Both the position numbers and the translations under genes were made by a program. The notes beneath the pieces were generated by a model. The model saw only the letters and a list, made by a program, of their open reading frames with translations. It did not search any database and was not told where the DNA came from. A stretch of 64,000 nt of DNA from Belliella alkalica (GTDB lineage Bacteria; Bacteroidota; Bacteroidia; Cytophagales; Cyclobacteriaceae), in assembly GCF_022549785.1 (NCBI RefSeq), contig NZ_JAKZGO010000005.1:176860-240859 (forward strand), read 5' to 3'. The stretch's first letter is position 1. Each line of letters begins with the position of its first letter. Shown here one piece after another: positions 18,839 to 28,205 of this stretch.

Positions 18839-19878
18839 TCAAGGATTACATTTAGCATTCCCTCTTTGGTAGCCCAGAAACCCAACCAACCAAAATTCCA
18901 TTCTTGCAAATTTATACCTAAAAGACCATCAGAGGACTTTCCATTAAACACTCTCAATGCTTGCCCTTCCAAATACCAAGTCAATGGAGAACCCGAAGTC
19001 AAAATTTCGGGAGAAGCCATTATATCATTTTCCTCCAAAAATATAGCTTGATTCTCCCCAGCGATGGTTAACCCACCATCTTTATCAATCAAAACTGCCG
19101 TCCTTTCATCTACTGCAATTGCTCTTACACTTTGATTTTCTCCGACTTGAGATTTAAGCCTAGCCATGAATGCCACCAACCTGCCTTCTCTGCTACGTTC
19201 GGAAAAATGCTGATCTGTGATGGTGTTTTTCAATAATGGATGATTGATCAAACTTGATTTTCTCACAGTAAGTCTTTCATCAAATGGATTTGCCAATGCT
19301 TCAGCACTGATGATACTGCCATTTTCTCCAGTATACACAAACTCTCCCATGATCGCACAGCCTGCACTTGTACCTCCTATCGGGATCTTTTTTTCATGAA
19401 TCAGATATTGAAGTGCTTCTTCCACTTTCGTATCTTCCCAAAATCTCAAATAGTTAGACTGATCACCACCGGCAATAAAGACTGCCTCCGCATTTTTCAA
19501 AGTCTCAAACACTCTTTCATCATTGGCTGCATTTCTGGAATCGATTCTAAGTGTCTCCACAGAATTCACATTACCCAAGCTATTGATGTATGAATTGTAA
19601 GCAGATCCTCCTGTCACTCGAATTACTACAAAATCACCTCCACCTGACTTTTCTATCATCCAACGGAATGCCTGATCCACATCCGTACTCCCTCCCATCA
19701 GCACTACGCCTGTCTCTGAAACTACTTTACTGTCTTCTTGACTTCCTATTTTCCCCAAAGAATAGGGATTTCTATCTTCATTTGGCGAGGGTGGCGGAGT
19801 AATTCCCGATTCCGAGCAAGCGGAAATGTGCACGATAATCGCAAAAAACAAAAGAATATTTAAAACTAAACGCTTCAT
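18835..19878 (-). CDS. Cyanophycinase-like (peptidase S51) lipoprotein
   Basis: The frame is open from further upstream, but ATG 19878 gives a proper lipoprotein signal: MKRLVLNILLFFAIIVHISAC, with the lipidated Cys at 21. The mature part is an S51 family peptidase of cyanophycinase type: GGSTDVDQAFRWM, the catalytic serine in PIGGTSAGCAIMGE, and FSERSREGRL near residue 205. Cyanophycinases hydrolyse the Asp-Arg polymer to beta-Asp-Arg dipeptides; related enzymes cut other isoaspartyl peptides. The lipid anchor places it outside the cytoplasm, so it would act on an external substrate. It follows a GntP permease gene by 38 bases on the same strand, suggesting an uptake pair. Confidence 0.87.
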   Translation of the reverse strand: MKRLVLNILLFFAIIVHISACSESGITPPPSPNEDRNPYSLGKIGSQEDSKVVSETGVVLMGGSTDVDQAFRWMIEKSGGGDFVVIRVTGGSAYNSYINSLGNVNSVETLRIDSRNAANDERVFETLKNAEAVFIAGGDQSNYLRFWEDTKVEEALQYLIHEKKIPIGGTSAGCAIMGEFVYTGENGSIISAEALANPFDERLTVRKSSLINHPLLKNTITDQHFSERSREGRLVAFMARLKSQVGENQSVRAIAVDERTAVLIDKDGGLTIAGENQAIFLEENDIMASPEILTSGSPLTWYLEGQALRVFNGKSSDGLLGINLQEWNFGWLGFWATKEGMLNVILD

Positions 19879-19916
19879 AGCTCTCAATAAATTTAAATGT
19901 ACTAACAAATTCAAAG

Positions 19917-21248
19917 TTACAATATCCAATAAAAAATCAGAACAGTCAATAAAGCAGTAATTCCCATCAAAGCTGTAAGCACCGTATAGCTTAATAAAGC
20001 TTCCTTGACTGTCAAACCTGTAAATTCTTTTACAATCCAAAAATAACTGTCATTGGCGTGCGAAACTGTCATCGCACCAGCGCCTATTGCTGAAATACAA
20101 AGAGCTGTATAAACTTGATTTTCCAACATCCCTGAAGGGATAACACTCAACGCGATAGAAGCTGCGATAATCATGGCAGAAGTGCTAGATCCTTGTGCTG
20201 TTTTGAGAAATGCTGCCAGCCCAAAGCAACCCAATAACCATACAACTCCTGAATCAGAATTGAAGTTGAACTCTTGAAAAATCAGATTTAAATTTAACAG
20301 CTTCAAAATCGCACCAAAACCAGCACCTGCACCTGTCAAAACCAAAATAGGCCCAGCAATCTTAATTCCTTCCGTAAATGAAATTGAAAACAAGTTGGAT
20401 CCAGAAATAGGCTGTTTTAATGTCATAAAACCAACCAAAAGCCCTGCTCCAATAGCAACTAATGGGTTACCACAAATAAGAAAAAAAGATCTCACTAATT
20501 CATTTGGAAAAAAAACTGTCAAGTTCCCAATTGTAATCATTATCAATGGAATAGCAATAACCATAACTGACCAAAAAACAGATACTTTTACTTTCAGATT
20601 TTGTTCTTGAGGCTCAAAATCCTCTTGATATGATTCCGGGAATTTTTTCTTGAATTTACCGGCCCACCAAGCAGTGACCAGAATGACAGGTATTGCTATT
20701 GCCAAACCAACCAAAAGAACCAACCCAAGGTTTTGCTCCATCTCAAAGATTCCAGAGACAGCCAAAGGGCCTGGAGTGGGTGGAATCAAAATATGAGACA
20801 TATACAATCCTCCAGCTAAGGACAAGCTAAATGTCAGTGGAGACAATTCTGAAGCTTTTGCCAAACTCTTTCCGATAGGATTCAATAAAATAAATCCTGA
20901 ATCACAAAAAACAGGAACCCCAACTACTGAACCCATGAAACTTGTGCTTAGAGAGGGGAATTTCTTCCCTACACTATTCCAAAGTGAATGCGCAATGACA
21001 ACTGCAGCATTGCTCTTTTCAAGTAATACCCCAAACACACTTCCCAAGACTATAATTAACCCTACTTGGCCTATCAATCCTCCAAATCCTTTCCCAAACT
21101 CATCCAAAGACAGGAGAAAGTCCATTCCTGAGGCTAATCCTACCCAGATGGAAGCCACTATCAGCGCTATTAAAGGGTGGATTTTAAATTTTGAAGTGCT
21201 GATAATTATCCATAAAACTGCAAGAAAAATGTGAATTAGAATTTGCAT
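19917..21248 (-). CDS. GntP family permease
   Basis: This 443-residue inner membrane protein has about 12 hydrophobic helices and the GntP family pattern: MGSVVGVPVFCDSGFILL near residue 105, PPTPGPLAVSGIF near 155, and AGSSTSAM-like AQGSSTSAMIIAASIALS near 350. GntP members are proton symporters for gluconate and related sugar acids, but substrate range varies (gluconate, fructuronate, glycerate, serine). No gluconate kinase is adjacent. The neighbour is a lipoprotein cyanophycinase-like peptidase, so the real substrate could be different. It is likely the first gene of a two-gene operon. Confidence 0.92.
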   Translation of the reverse strand: MQILIHIFLAVLWIIISTSKFKIHPLIALIVASIWVGLASGMDFLLSLDEFGKGFGGLIGQVGLIIVLGSVFGVLLEKSNAAVVIAHSLWNSVGKKFPSLSTSFMGSVVGVPVFCDSGFILLNPIGKSLAKASELSPLTFSLSLAGGLYMSHILIPPTPGPLAVSGIFEMEQNLGLVLLVGLAIAIPVILVTAWWAGKFKKKFPESYQEDFEPQEQNLKVKVSVFWSVMVIAIPLIMITIGNLTVFFPNELVRSFFLICGNPLVAIGAGLLVGFMTLKQPISGSNLFSISFTEGIKIAGPILVLTGAGAGFGAILKLLNLNLIFQEFNFNSDSGVVWLLGCFGLAAFLKTAQGSSTSAMIIAASIALSVIPSGMLENQVYTALCISAIGAGAMTVSHANDSYFWIVKEFTGLTVKEALLSYTVLTALMGITALLTVLIFYWIL

Positions 21249-21328
21249 AGACTTAAAGTAAAGCCAATTATATTAAAAAAACAAAAGCAAAAACCAACTA
21301 AATGAATATTAGAACTGCTAATCATCCA

Positions 21329-22120
21329 CTATTGAAAATTCAAGTAAAGAGTAATACTTTTTCGTCGTAATGACTGGATTTGATTAGCATAAAAGGGATT
21401 TGTGGCCTCTTCTCTATACATATCCAACATACCATGGGAAAATCTCACTTCCGGAGAAAACTTAAAGTATTTGAAATACATATCAAAACCAACGCCCATA
21501 TCTATTGTAAAATCTCTACCTAATGTTGCTATTTCCTCAATATCTGCTTCTTCTTGATTTTTGGTTCTGAACATAGCAGATCCTCCAGCGGTGAAAAACA
21601 TTCTTGAATTATTAAATCTTTGAGCCTTATACTTAAATAGAAGAGGGAACTCCACCATAGTAGCTTCATTGATTACAGTGTAGGAATCTAAAATTTGAAG
21701 GTTAGAATCGGGACCAACTTGAATAAGAGAAGGATCGATATCATAAAGTGCATTTATTTCGGTGCGGAATTCATAGAACCCAACTTTTGGGGTAAATATC
21801 AGGTTCAACTGATCGTGAAGTCTAAAATTTGCCAAAAAACCTAGAGAAAAGCCTTGTGTATATACGGGAACAATACTTTTTAAATTCGTCTCTAATCTGT
21901 CAGTAAGAAAATCTTCTGAGTATTTGAGACGCCAATAGTTATTGTGTCCACTGAGAAAAAAACCATAAGAAAGCAACTTATCATCTTGGCCAGCTTTACT
22001 TATCTCTCCAAAACGAGCCTGTGAAAATACAGATATGATACTGAAGGAGAAAATAAATGCCGTAAGAATTATTTTTCTCCTATATAAATCGAGCTTATAC
22101 CGAAAGTCAAAGGTCTGCAT
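21329..22120 (-). CDS. porT: Type IX secretion beta-barrel protein PorT
   Basis: This 263-residue outer membrane protein matches PorT in size, sequence style and place next to ubiE, an arrangement I recall from other Bacteroidota. After a basic segment (LYRRK) comes the signal-peptide core [19 protein letters not shown]. Then come barrel strands including [10 protein letters not shown] and [18 protein letters not shown], with a terminal strand SITLYLNFQ. PorT is required for the type IX secretion system and gliding in studied species. The ATG at 22120 lies 52 bases inside ubiE. A GGAG about 8 bases before an in-frame ATA/ATT near 22070 suggests the real start may be a rare codon closer to the signal core. 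Confidence 0.82.
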   Translation of the reverse strand: MQTFDFRYKLDLYRRKIILTAFIFSFSIISVFSQARFGEISKAGQDDKLLSYGFFLSGHNNYWRLKYSEDFLTDRLETNLKSIVPVYTQGFSLGFLANFRLHDQLNLIFTPKVGFYEFRTEINALYDIDPSLIQVGPDSNLQILDSYTVINEATMVEFPLLFKYKAQRFNNSRMFFTAGGSAMFRTKNQEEADIEEIATLGRDFTIDMGVGFDMYFKYFKFSPEVRFSHGMLDMYREEATNPFYANQIQSLRRKSITLYLNFQ

Positions 22121-22791
22121 TTTGTGTTTTTAAAACCAACATTTTCCAATACGTTTAGAAAATCTACTCCATCAGGGAAAGCTTGTACAGATTCAGGCAA
22201 ATAAGTGTAAGCTGAATTGTCCTTGGATACAAGTTTGCCTATTTGAGGCAGGATATATTTGAAATAAAAATTGTATCCTTGCTTCATTGGGAATCTTTTT
22301 GGCTTAGAAAATTCTACAATTACTGTTTTTCCTCCAGGCCTCAAAACCCTATACATATCTGCCAAACCTTTTTCAAGATTCTCAAAGTTTCTGACACCAA
22401 AAGAAACGATGACCGCATCAAATTTATTATCTTCAAAAAGTAACTTTTCGGAATCTCCCATCTGCATGTCAATGATATGATCAAGCTTTCGCTTTTTCAT
22501 CTTCTTTTTGCCTTCTTCAAGCATACCAGCAGATATATCCACTCCAATAATTTTATCAGGATTGAGTGCCAACGCTTCGATGGCAAAATCACCAGTGCCT
22601 GTAGCGATATCCAAAATCAACTTTGGCTGATCGGCACGAAGCATCTTGATAGCTTTCTTCCTCCAAACGATATCGATACCCAAGCTTAGTAAGTGATTCA
22701 GAAAATCATACTTCTTACTGATGTTGTTGAACATCTCTGCCACTTGCTCTTTTTTTCCTGAGTCTTTCTCTTTGTATGGTACTACTGACAT
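22069..22791 (-). CDS. ubiE: Demethylmenaquinone methyltransferase (UbiE/MenG)
   Basis: The 240-residue class I methyltransferase makes menaquinone from demethylmenaquinone, with SAM as donor. Motif I is [15 protein letters not shown] (near residue 81) and motif II region [15 protein letters not shown]. The signature [13 protein letters not shown] near 130 and [17 protein letters not shown] are family-specific. Bacteroidota use menaquinone only, so the MenG role is more likely than ubiquinone synthesis. Its 3' end overlaps the annotated start of porT on the same strand, so the two are cotranscribed. Confidence 0.95.
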   Translation of the reverse strand: MSVVPYKEKDSGKKEQVAEMFNNISKKYDFLNHLLSLGIDIVWRKKAIKMLRADQPKLILDIATGTGDFAIEALALNPDKIIGVDISAGMLEEGKKKMKKRKLDHIIDMQMGDSEKLLFEDNKFDAVIVSFGVRNFENLEKGLADMYRVLRPGGKTVIVEFSKPKRFPMKQGYNFYFKYILPQIGKLVSKDNSAYTYLPESVQAFPDGVDFLNVLENVGFKNTKCRPLTFGISSIYIGEK

Positions 22792-22971
22792 GTACTTTTT
22801 TTAAATGGTCCTGCAATATTACTAAGTAAACCTGAGCAATCGAAAATTGTTGAACATTAATCCCTAAACTTATTTAGAATTAATGCTGAGAGTATAGGCA
22901 AAAAGGAAGTATCATGGACAAAACAAAAAAATTGTCAGGAAAGAATTACCTTTGTACAAAATACATAAGAT

Positions 22972-23580
22972 ATGATCAAAAACGCAACCTTTTTAATAAG
23001 CAACACAGACCATACCAAATGTCCACCTCCCGATAAGGCTGAGTTTGCATTCATAGGCAGGTCCAATGTAGGCAAAAGCTCGTTGATCAATATGTTAGCC
23101 AATAATAAGAATCTAGCAAAAACTTCCGGAAGACCAGGTAAGACACAACTGATCAACCACTTTGGTGTTGACAACAAATGGTACATGGTCGATCTTCCCG
23201 GCTATGGCTTTGCCAAAGTAAGCAAAAGTCTCAAAGCAGACTGGGAAGGAATGATCAAGGATTACTTGGTGAATAGAGATAATCTAGTTGCATTGTTTGT
23301 TTTAATAGACAGCAGACTGGAACCACAAAAAATCGACCTTGAATTTATTACATGGTGTGGAGAAAGCAACATTCCCATTGTCCTACTTTTTACAAAAGCT
23401 GATAAACAATCTAGACCTAAAACTCAATCTACAGTAGCTAAATTCCTGAAAGCTTCCAAAGCAATCTTTGAAGAAGCCCCATTATATTTTGTAACTTCTG
23501 CAGAATCTGGTGATGGAAAAGCTGAAGTAGTGAATTTTATAGAAGAACAGGTGGAAGAATACAATAACCAAGAAAACTAA
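22972..23580 (+). CDS. engB: Ribosome biogenesis GTPase EngB (YsxC/YihA)
   Basis: EngB is an essential GTPase in large ribosomal subunit assembly. The 202-residue protein shows G1 GRSNVGKSSL (near residue 29), the family segment KTSGRPGKTQLINHF, G3 DLPGYGFAKV and G4 FTKADK. Length is normal for the family. An exact -7 box TACCTTTG lies at 22947-22954, 18 bases before the ATG, without a good -33 box. It is divergent from ubiE and followed by a DUF5606 gene that has its own promoter match. Confidence 0.96.
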   Translation: MIKNATFLISNTDHTKCPPPDKAEFAFIGRSNVGKSSLINMLANNKNLAKTSGRPGKTQLINHFGVDNKWYMVDLPGYGFAKVSKSLKADWEGMIKDYLVNRDNLVALFVLIDSRLEPQKIDLEFITWCGESNIPIVLLFTKADKQSRPKTQSTVAKFLKASKAIFEEAPLYFVTSAESGDGKAEVVNFIEEQVEEYNNQEN

Positions 23581-23581
23581 A

Positions 23582-23612
23582 CTTGGGCTTTTGAAGCTAT
23601 GTTCTATATTTG
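23582..23612 (+). promoter_or_regulatory. Bacteroidota-type promoter of DUF5606 gene
   Basis: CTTG (TTG at 23583-23585), a 19-base spacer, then TATATTTG at 23605-23612 match the Bacteroidota -33/-7 consensus. The start codon at 23637 is 25 bases after the -7 box, leaving a leader of roughly 18 bases. Confidence 0.75.
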
Positions 23613-23636
23613 CAACCTTATTTACAAAAAGACATC

Positions 23637-24080
23637 ATGAAATTTAACGAAATAGCAACAGTATCAGGCAAAGCAGGCCTTTATAAGATCCTTAAACCTA
23701 CGAGAAGTGGTGTGATTTTGGAATCTATGGACGAAAAGAAAGGGAAATTGGTAGTTGGTGCCAATCAAAGAGTTTCCGTTTTGAGCGAAATCTCAATATA
23801 TACCATGACTGAAGAGGGAGCTACAGCCCTTGAAGACATCATGATCAAAATCGAAAGTGAATTCAAAGGTGACCTTGGATTGGATAGTACTGCAGATGCT
23901 GATGAATTAAAAGCATTTTTGAAGCATGTACTTCCTGAATTTGATGAAGATAAGGTATATCCATCCGACATCAAAAAATTGATAAGTTGGTATAAAATCA
24001 TAAGAAATTATGCTCCAGAAGTACTCGAGGAGAAAAACGAGGAGGAGACTATCGAAGAATCTGAAGAAAAAGAATCATAA
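23637..24080 (+). CDS. DUF5606-like conserved protein
   Basis: The 147-residue protein starts at ATG 23637, supported by the promoter just upstream; a longer frame from 23610 would begin inside the -7 box. The N-terminal part MKFNEIATVSGKAGLYKIL and ESMDEKKGKLVVGANQRVSV is the pattern of a family conserved across Bacteroidota (DUF5606, with a DUF6852-type C-terminal helical part, from memory). The last 20 residues are very acidic (EEKNEEETIEESEEKES). No signal peptide or catalytic motif is seen. Function is unknown; strong conservation suggests a housekeeping role. It ends at a strong terminator. Confidence 0.82.
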   Translation: MKFNEIATVSGKAGLYKILKPTRSGVILESMDEKKGKLVVGANQRVSVLSEISIYTMTEEGATALEDIMIKIESEFKGDLGLDSTADADELKAFLKHVLPEFDEDKVYPSDIKKLISWYKIIRNYAPEVLEEKNEEETIEESEEKES

Positions 24081-24133
24081 TTTCCATTGAGTAGAATGAT
24101 GCTCCGCACTTCTATTCAAAACCTCTTTTATAC

Positions 24134-24174
24134 AAAAAAAACTCGCTTCAGTTATTTTTGAAGCGAGTTTTTTA
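24134..24174. terminator. Strong terminator, both directions
   Basis: A 13-bp stem AAAACTCGCTTCA / TGAAGCGAGTTTT with an 8-base loop has A7 on the left and T6 on the right. It ends the DUF5606 transcript only 18 bases before the next gene, which therefore needs its own promoter or readthrough. Confidence 0.92.
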
Positions 24175-24192
24175 TTTCTAAAATATACATTT

Positions 24193-24498
24193 ATGGACAA
24201 AGGATTTATACAAGAAACTTTTCAATTGATTGATAAAGATTTTAATCTACAAACCAGAGAGCAAGTTGAACTTGAGGATCAGCTTTTTGAATTGTTAACT
24301 CCAATCCTACGACAAATGCTAAATAGAGATTTTGAAAGGTTGCTACAAATTTGCTATAGAATAGACTTAGATGAACATAAACTAAAGCAAATCCTTAATG
24401 AATCAAATCCAGAACAAATGGCTGAAGAACTTGCCGAAGCGATCATAAAACGGCAAATGAAGAAAATTGAAATCAGAAGAAAGTATTCTCAATTATAA
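24193..24498 (+). CDS. Small conserved-looking helical protein of unknown function
   Basis: I do not recognise this 101-residue protein. It is acidic and predicted all-helical ([20 protein letters not shown]-like amphipathic helices), ending with a basic helix [16 protein letters not shown]. It has no cysteine pair, signal or membrane segment. It has the codon use of its neighbours and an ATG a short way after a terminator. Its last 6 bases overlap the convergent fbp gene. A small cytoplasmic helical protein is all that can be said. Confidence 0.7.
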   Translation: MDKGFIQETFQLIDKDFNLQTREQVELEDQLFELLTPILRQMLNRDFERLLQICYRIDLDEHKLKQILNESNPEQMAEELAEAIIKRQMKKIEIRRKYSQL

Positions 24499-25530
24499 CT
24501 TAGAAGTCAATTTTTCTTTTGCCAAAAAGCTCATAGCTTCTTCTACCATCACTTTTGAACCTATATATAATGGAGTCCTCTGATGAAGAGAAGTAGGTTG
24601 GATATCCAATATTCTGTTCACTCCATCTGTAGCTAATGAGCCCGCCTGCTCAGCAATAAACGCCAGAGCATTTGCCTCATACAATAATCTAAGTTTTCCT
24701 TGCGGATTTTTGTTGTTTGATGGATAAATATAAATTCCACCTTTTAAAAGGTTCCGATGAAAATCAGCTACAAGACTACCTATATATCTGGCACTGTATT
24801 CCCTTTCTTTACAAACTTTAAGGTAATTTTTTAATCCTTGGTCAAACTGATTGTATCCGCCTTCGTTGATGCTATAAACCTTTCCATCTTCTGGGCCAAT
24901 CATATCAGGATGTGATAGAAAAAACTCCCCAAGGGATTGCTCATATGTAAATCCATTTACACCACATCCAGTTGTATATACCAACATAGTGGATGATCCA
25001 TAAAGAACATAGCCTGCAGCAACCTGCTTGTTTCCAGGCTGCATGATATCTTCCAATTGAATTGGACTACCAATTGGGGTAACCCTCCTGTAGATTGAGA
25101 AAATTGTCCCTATAGATATATTGACATCAATGTTTGAAGAGCCATCCAGGGGATCAATAGCTACTACATATTTGCCTGAGCTATTTTGTAGATCGATGAC
25201 TTCATCATCTTCTTCGGACACCACAGCACATACTTCACCTCCTTTGGTCAATGCTCTCGTAAACCGAATGTTAGCTATCACGTCAAGCTTTTGCTGTTCT
25301 TCACCTTGCACATTAGTTTGACCAAATGCTCCTCCAATATTTGAAAGTCCAGCACGATTCGTCTCTCTATTTACTATCTTTGTAGCTAATGCAATATCTC
25401 TCAGAAGTTGCGACAACTCGCCTGAGGCATATGTGAAGTCGTCTTGCTTCTTTTTAATAAATCTGTCTAAAGTCTCCCCTACCGAGTAGGCCAAGGAAGA
25501 TTGATTGTGAATGTAGGGCTTAATTTTCAT
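24493..25530 (-). CDS. fbp: Class 1 fructose-1,6-bisphosphatase
   Basis: The gluconeogenic enzyme converts fructose 1,6-bisphosphate to fructose 6-phosphate. The 345-residue protein has metal-binding motifs VSEEDDE (near 97) and [14 protein letters not shown] (near 116), plus [17 protein letters not shown] near 248 and [17 protein letters not shown]-like [17 protein letters not shown] near 282. Length fits bacterial class 1 enzymes. It is a single gene divergent from aspartate kinase. Confidence 0.97.
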   Translation of the reverse strand: MKIKPYIHNQSSLAYSVGETLDRFIKKKQDDFTYASGELSQLLRDIALATKIVNRETNRAGLSNIGGAFGQTNVQGEEQQKLDVIANIRFTRALTKGGEVCAVVSEEDDEVIDLQNSSGKYVVAIDPLDGSSNIDVNISIGTIFSIYRRVTPIGSPIQLEDIMQPGNKQVAAGYVLYGSSTMLVYTTGCGVNGFTYEQSLGEFFLSHPDMIGPEDGKVYSINEGGYNQFDQGLKNYLKVCKEREYSARYIGSLVADFHRNLLKGGIYIYPSNNKNPQGKLRLLYEANALAFIAEQAGSLATDGVNRILDIQPTSLHQRTPLYIGSKVMVEEAMSFLAKEKLTSKL

Positions 25531-25588
25531 TTCTTCGAAAAGTACTATTTGAATAATTTTAACACTTGAAATTACAACTTAAATCCTG

Positions 25589-26860
25589 ATGTCAAAAGTA
25601 ATTGTATTCAAATTTGGAGGTGCATCAGTAAAAGATGCTGATTCAATCAAAAACCTATTCAGAATTTTATTCAAACGATTGCAAAACCCTACAATAATTG
25701 TGGTTTCTGCCATGGGAAAAAGCACAAACGCTTTGGAAGCAATCTTAAACCTAAAAACTCTAAAAAAGGACTATTCTTCAAATATTCATATTTTCGAAGA
25801 TTTCCACTTAAGCATCTGCCGTGATCTTTTCCCAGAAAACCACCCTATTTTTTCTGAATTAAACCAACAATTTGATTTACTAAAAAACACATTAAATCAA
25901 GATTTGATTGAGGAAGATTATGATGAATATTATGACCAAGTAATCTGCTTTGGAGAACTAATCTCTTCATTAATTATTCAAACTTACCTAAGTTTTAGAG
26001 GAATCAATTGCACTTGGCAAGATGTAAGAAACTGTATATTAACAAATAGTGACTTTAGATTTGCAAAAGTCGATTGGGAGAATACCAATCAAAATTGTGA
26101 AAAAATTCTTAAACCTATTTTGGAAAATCAGAATATTGTGACTCAGGGTTTCATAGGAAGAGATAAGCAGGGCAAAACGACCACACTAGGTAGGGAAGGC
26201 TCGGATTTTACTGCATCTATCCTCGCCTCATCTTTGAAAGCAAAAGAAGTTACCATATGGAAAGATGTAGAAGGAGTCTTAAATGCTGATCCAAAAATCT
26301 TTGAAAACACAATCAAATTTGAAGAGCTTGATTACAAAGAGGCTGCTGAATTAACTTATTACGGAGCTTCTGTAATTCACCCAAAAACCATTAAACCTTT
26401 GGCTAATTCAAACATACCTTTATTTGTTAAGTCATTTTTGAATCCAAATGGAAGTGGAACTATCATTCATAATGTTTCAAAAATCAACCAAACTCCTTGT
26501 TTGGTACTGAAAACAGACCAAATTTTAGTGAGTTTTAGAGTTAATGATTTCACATTTATAAATGAATCTCATATACGCCTTATATATACTGTTCTCGAAA
26601 AACTAAAGTTAAAAGTAAATCTCCTTCAAACATCTGCAATTAGTATTACTATCGTGATTGACGAACAAAAATTCAAACTTGATAAGTTAATCTATGAATT
26701 GGACAGTGATTTTTCGATTAGATACAACAATAAACTAAATCTTCTAACAATCAAGAACCACAATCCTCTTTTAGTAAAGGAAATAACTAATGAAAAAGAA
26801 ATTATGTTGGAACAATTGACTAGAAACACCTTCCAAATGGTATACAAACCATCATATTAA
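25589..26860 (+). CDS. Aspartate kinase
   Basis: The 423-residue protein phosphorylates aspartate, the first step to lysine, threonine and methionine. The kinase domain (about 1-285) has KFGGASVKDADSI, the KPILENQNIVTQGFIG region, and GREGSDFTASILA, then WKDVEGVLNADPKIF and YYGASVIHPKTIKPL. The C-terminal third should be a pair of ACT domains for feedback control, but it is diverged and short. It is monofunctional, unlike ThrA-type fusions. The last 9 bases overlap the convergent fructosamine kinase gene. Confidence 0.93.
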   Translation: MSKVIVFKFGGASVKDADSIKNLFRILFKRLQNPTIIVVSAMGKSTNALEAILNLKTLKKDYSSNIHIFEDFHLSICRDLFPENHPIFSELNQQFDLLKNTLNQDLIEEDYDEYYDQVICFGELISSLIIQTYLSFRGINCTWQDVRNCILTNSDFRFAKVDWENTNQNCEKILKPILENQNIVTQGFIGRDKQGKTTTLGREGSDFTASILASSLKAKEVTIWKDVEGVLNADPKIFENTIKFEELDYKEAAELTYYGASVIHPKTIKPLANSNIPLFVKSFLNPNGSGTIIHNVSKINQTPCLVLKTDQILVSFRVNDFTFINESHIRLIYTVLEKLKLKVNLLQTSAISITIVIDEQKFKLDKLIYELDSDFSIRYNNKLNLLTIKNHNPLLVKEITNEKEIMLEQLTRNTFQMVYKPSY

Positions 26861-27727
26861 AAGTTTGTCTACCACTCTTTTAATTCCAATAAAATAACCT
26901 TTTCCAAACAGCAGTAAATGTACCAAAAGTGGATATAAATTATAGATATCTTTTCTTTCTTCAAAACCACTTTCCATGGGAAAGACAGAATTATAGGAAT
27001 CGTAAAATTCCCTATCAAAACCTCCAAACAACAAGCTAAAAGCAATATCCATTTCCCTATGCCCAAAATAAACAGCAGGATCAATCAATGTAGGCTCCCC
27101 TAATGAATCAATTATCACATTTCCCGACCAAAGATCTCCATGCAAAAGTGAGGGCCTCTCCTTCGGAAATATATCTTGGAGCTTGGGGTATATTAGTCTG
27201 AATTTTTCAAAAAACTCTCTGTCAATAAGTCCATTATAAAAAGCTTCCCCAATCAAAGGCTCCAATCTTTGTTCTATAAAAAATGAGACCCAAGAATCAT
27301 TCATAGCATTGCTTTGTATTAGAGAAGAAATATAGTTTGAATTGTTCAGTCCAAATTTTGATTGCGAGTGCATATGCAACTGAGCCACGCCAACACCCAG
27401 TTTCTCCCAATATTTAGGCGTTCTTGATCTTGAATCTACCCAATCCATCAACAAAAAATTATTTTCATCTACATGTCCAAAATTGATTACGGTCGGAATC
27501 GACAAAGGACAACAATCTGAAAGCATCCTTAGACCTTCAGCCTCCATCTCAAAAAAATTTTTGTCTGTTTCAAAATTAAGTTTCAAAAAAAAATGCCCTC
27601 TATCAGTTTTGAGCTTAACACCTTGATTTACACCTCCAACAGAAATCAATTGATTTTCTAAAATCAAAACATCACTCCCAAAGCTCAAAAAAAGAATTTT
27701 CTCGAAAAGGGTTTTTGAATCAAACAT
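26852..27727 (-). CDS. Fructosamine/ketosamine-3-kinase family protein
   Basis: The 291-residue protein belongs to the fructosamine kinase family, with the APH-like fold: LLHGDLWSGNVIID (catalytic Asp near residue 191) and LIDPAVYFGHREMDIAFS. Length and motifs look intact. These enzymes phosphorylate sugar-lysine adducts on proteins so that they fall off; bacterial members often prefer ribulosamines and erythrulosamines. Its start overlaps the end of an LMW phosphatase gene by 8 bases, so they form a coupled operon. That pairing supports a deglycation role, see findings. Confidence 0.93.
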   Translation of the reverse strand: MFDSKTLFEKILFLSFGSDVLILENQLISVGGVNQGVKLKTDRGHFFLKLNFETDKNFFEMEAEGLRMLSDCCPLSIPTVINFGHVDENNFLLMDWVDSRSRTPKYWEKLGVGVAQLHMHSQSKFGLNNSNYISSLIQSNAMNDSWVSFFIEQRLEPLIGEAFYNGLIDREFFEKFRLIYPKLQDIFPKERPSLLHGDLWSGNVIIDSLGEPTLIDPAVYFGHREMDIAFSLLFGGFDREFYDSYNSVFPMESGFEERKDIYNLYPLLVHLLLFGKGYFIGIKRVVDKLLI

Positions 27728-28205
27728 AGGTTTTATGCTCTTCCTTCAAAAACTTTAAAAAGTAGTTGATAGCATCATCCAATATATCATACACATCTTC
27801 AAAAGCATCCATCCCACCATAATAAGGGTCTGGAACCTCCATTTGACTTGGGTTTGGTTGAAATTCCCTAATCAAATATACCTGATCATGATTTAGATTA
27901 CTACTTACTATTAATCTTTCAATATTAGTTTTGTTAGCAGCATCCATAGCTATGAGATAATCAAATTCTCTGATGTCTACCCTATTTATCTGTCTTCCTC
28001 TATGATTTATCTTGATCCCTTTATCAGCTGCACACTGAATTGTTCTCTCGTCTGGCAACTCACCGATATGGTAATCAGACGTTCCGCAGCTATCACTGTG
28101 AAAGTAATTTGATAGTCCGCTTTCTTTTACTTTTTGGTTGAAAATTGCTTCAGCAAGGGGTGACCTACATATATTTCCTAGACAAACGAATAAAACTTTA
28201 ACCAT
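27720..28205 (-). CDS. Low molecular weight protein-tyrosine-phosphatase family
   Basis: The 161-residue protein has the LMW-PTP P-loop CLGNICRS (Cys8, Arg14) at its N-terminus and the general acid Asp in VPDPYYGG near residue 121. Length is normal. It is cytoplasmic. Family members dephosphorylate phosphotyrosine or, for some, protein-bound ribulosamine 5-phosphate. The coupling with a fructosamine kinase gene (8-base overlap, same strand) points to the second possibility. No tyrosine kinase or capsule locus is adjacent. Confidence 0.94.
   Translation of the reverse strand: MVKVLFVCLGNICRSPLAEAIFNQKVKESGLSNYFHSDSCGTSDYHIGELPDERTIQCAADKGIKINHRGRQINRVDIREFDYLIAMDAANKTNIERLIVSSNLNHDQVYLIREFQPNPSQMEVPDPYYGGMDAFEDVYDILDDAINYFLKFLKEEHKTYV

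Noticed and set aside
19879-20040. Longer cyanophycinase frame starting at 20040
   Set aside because: It would run inside the GntP permease gene and hide the clear lipoprotein signal that starts at 19878.
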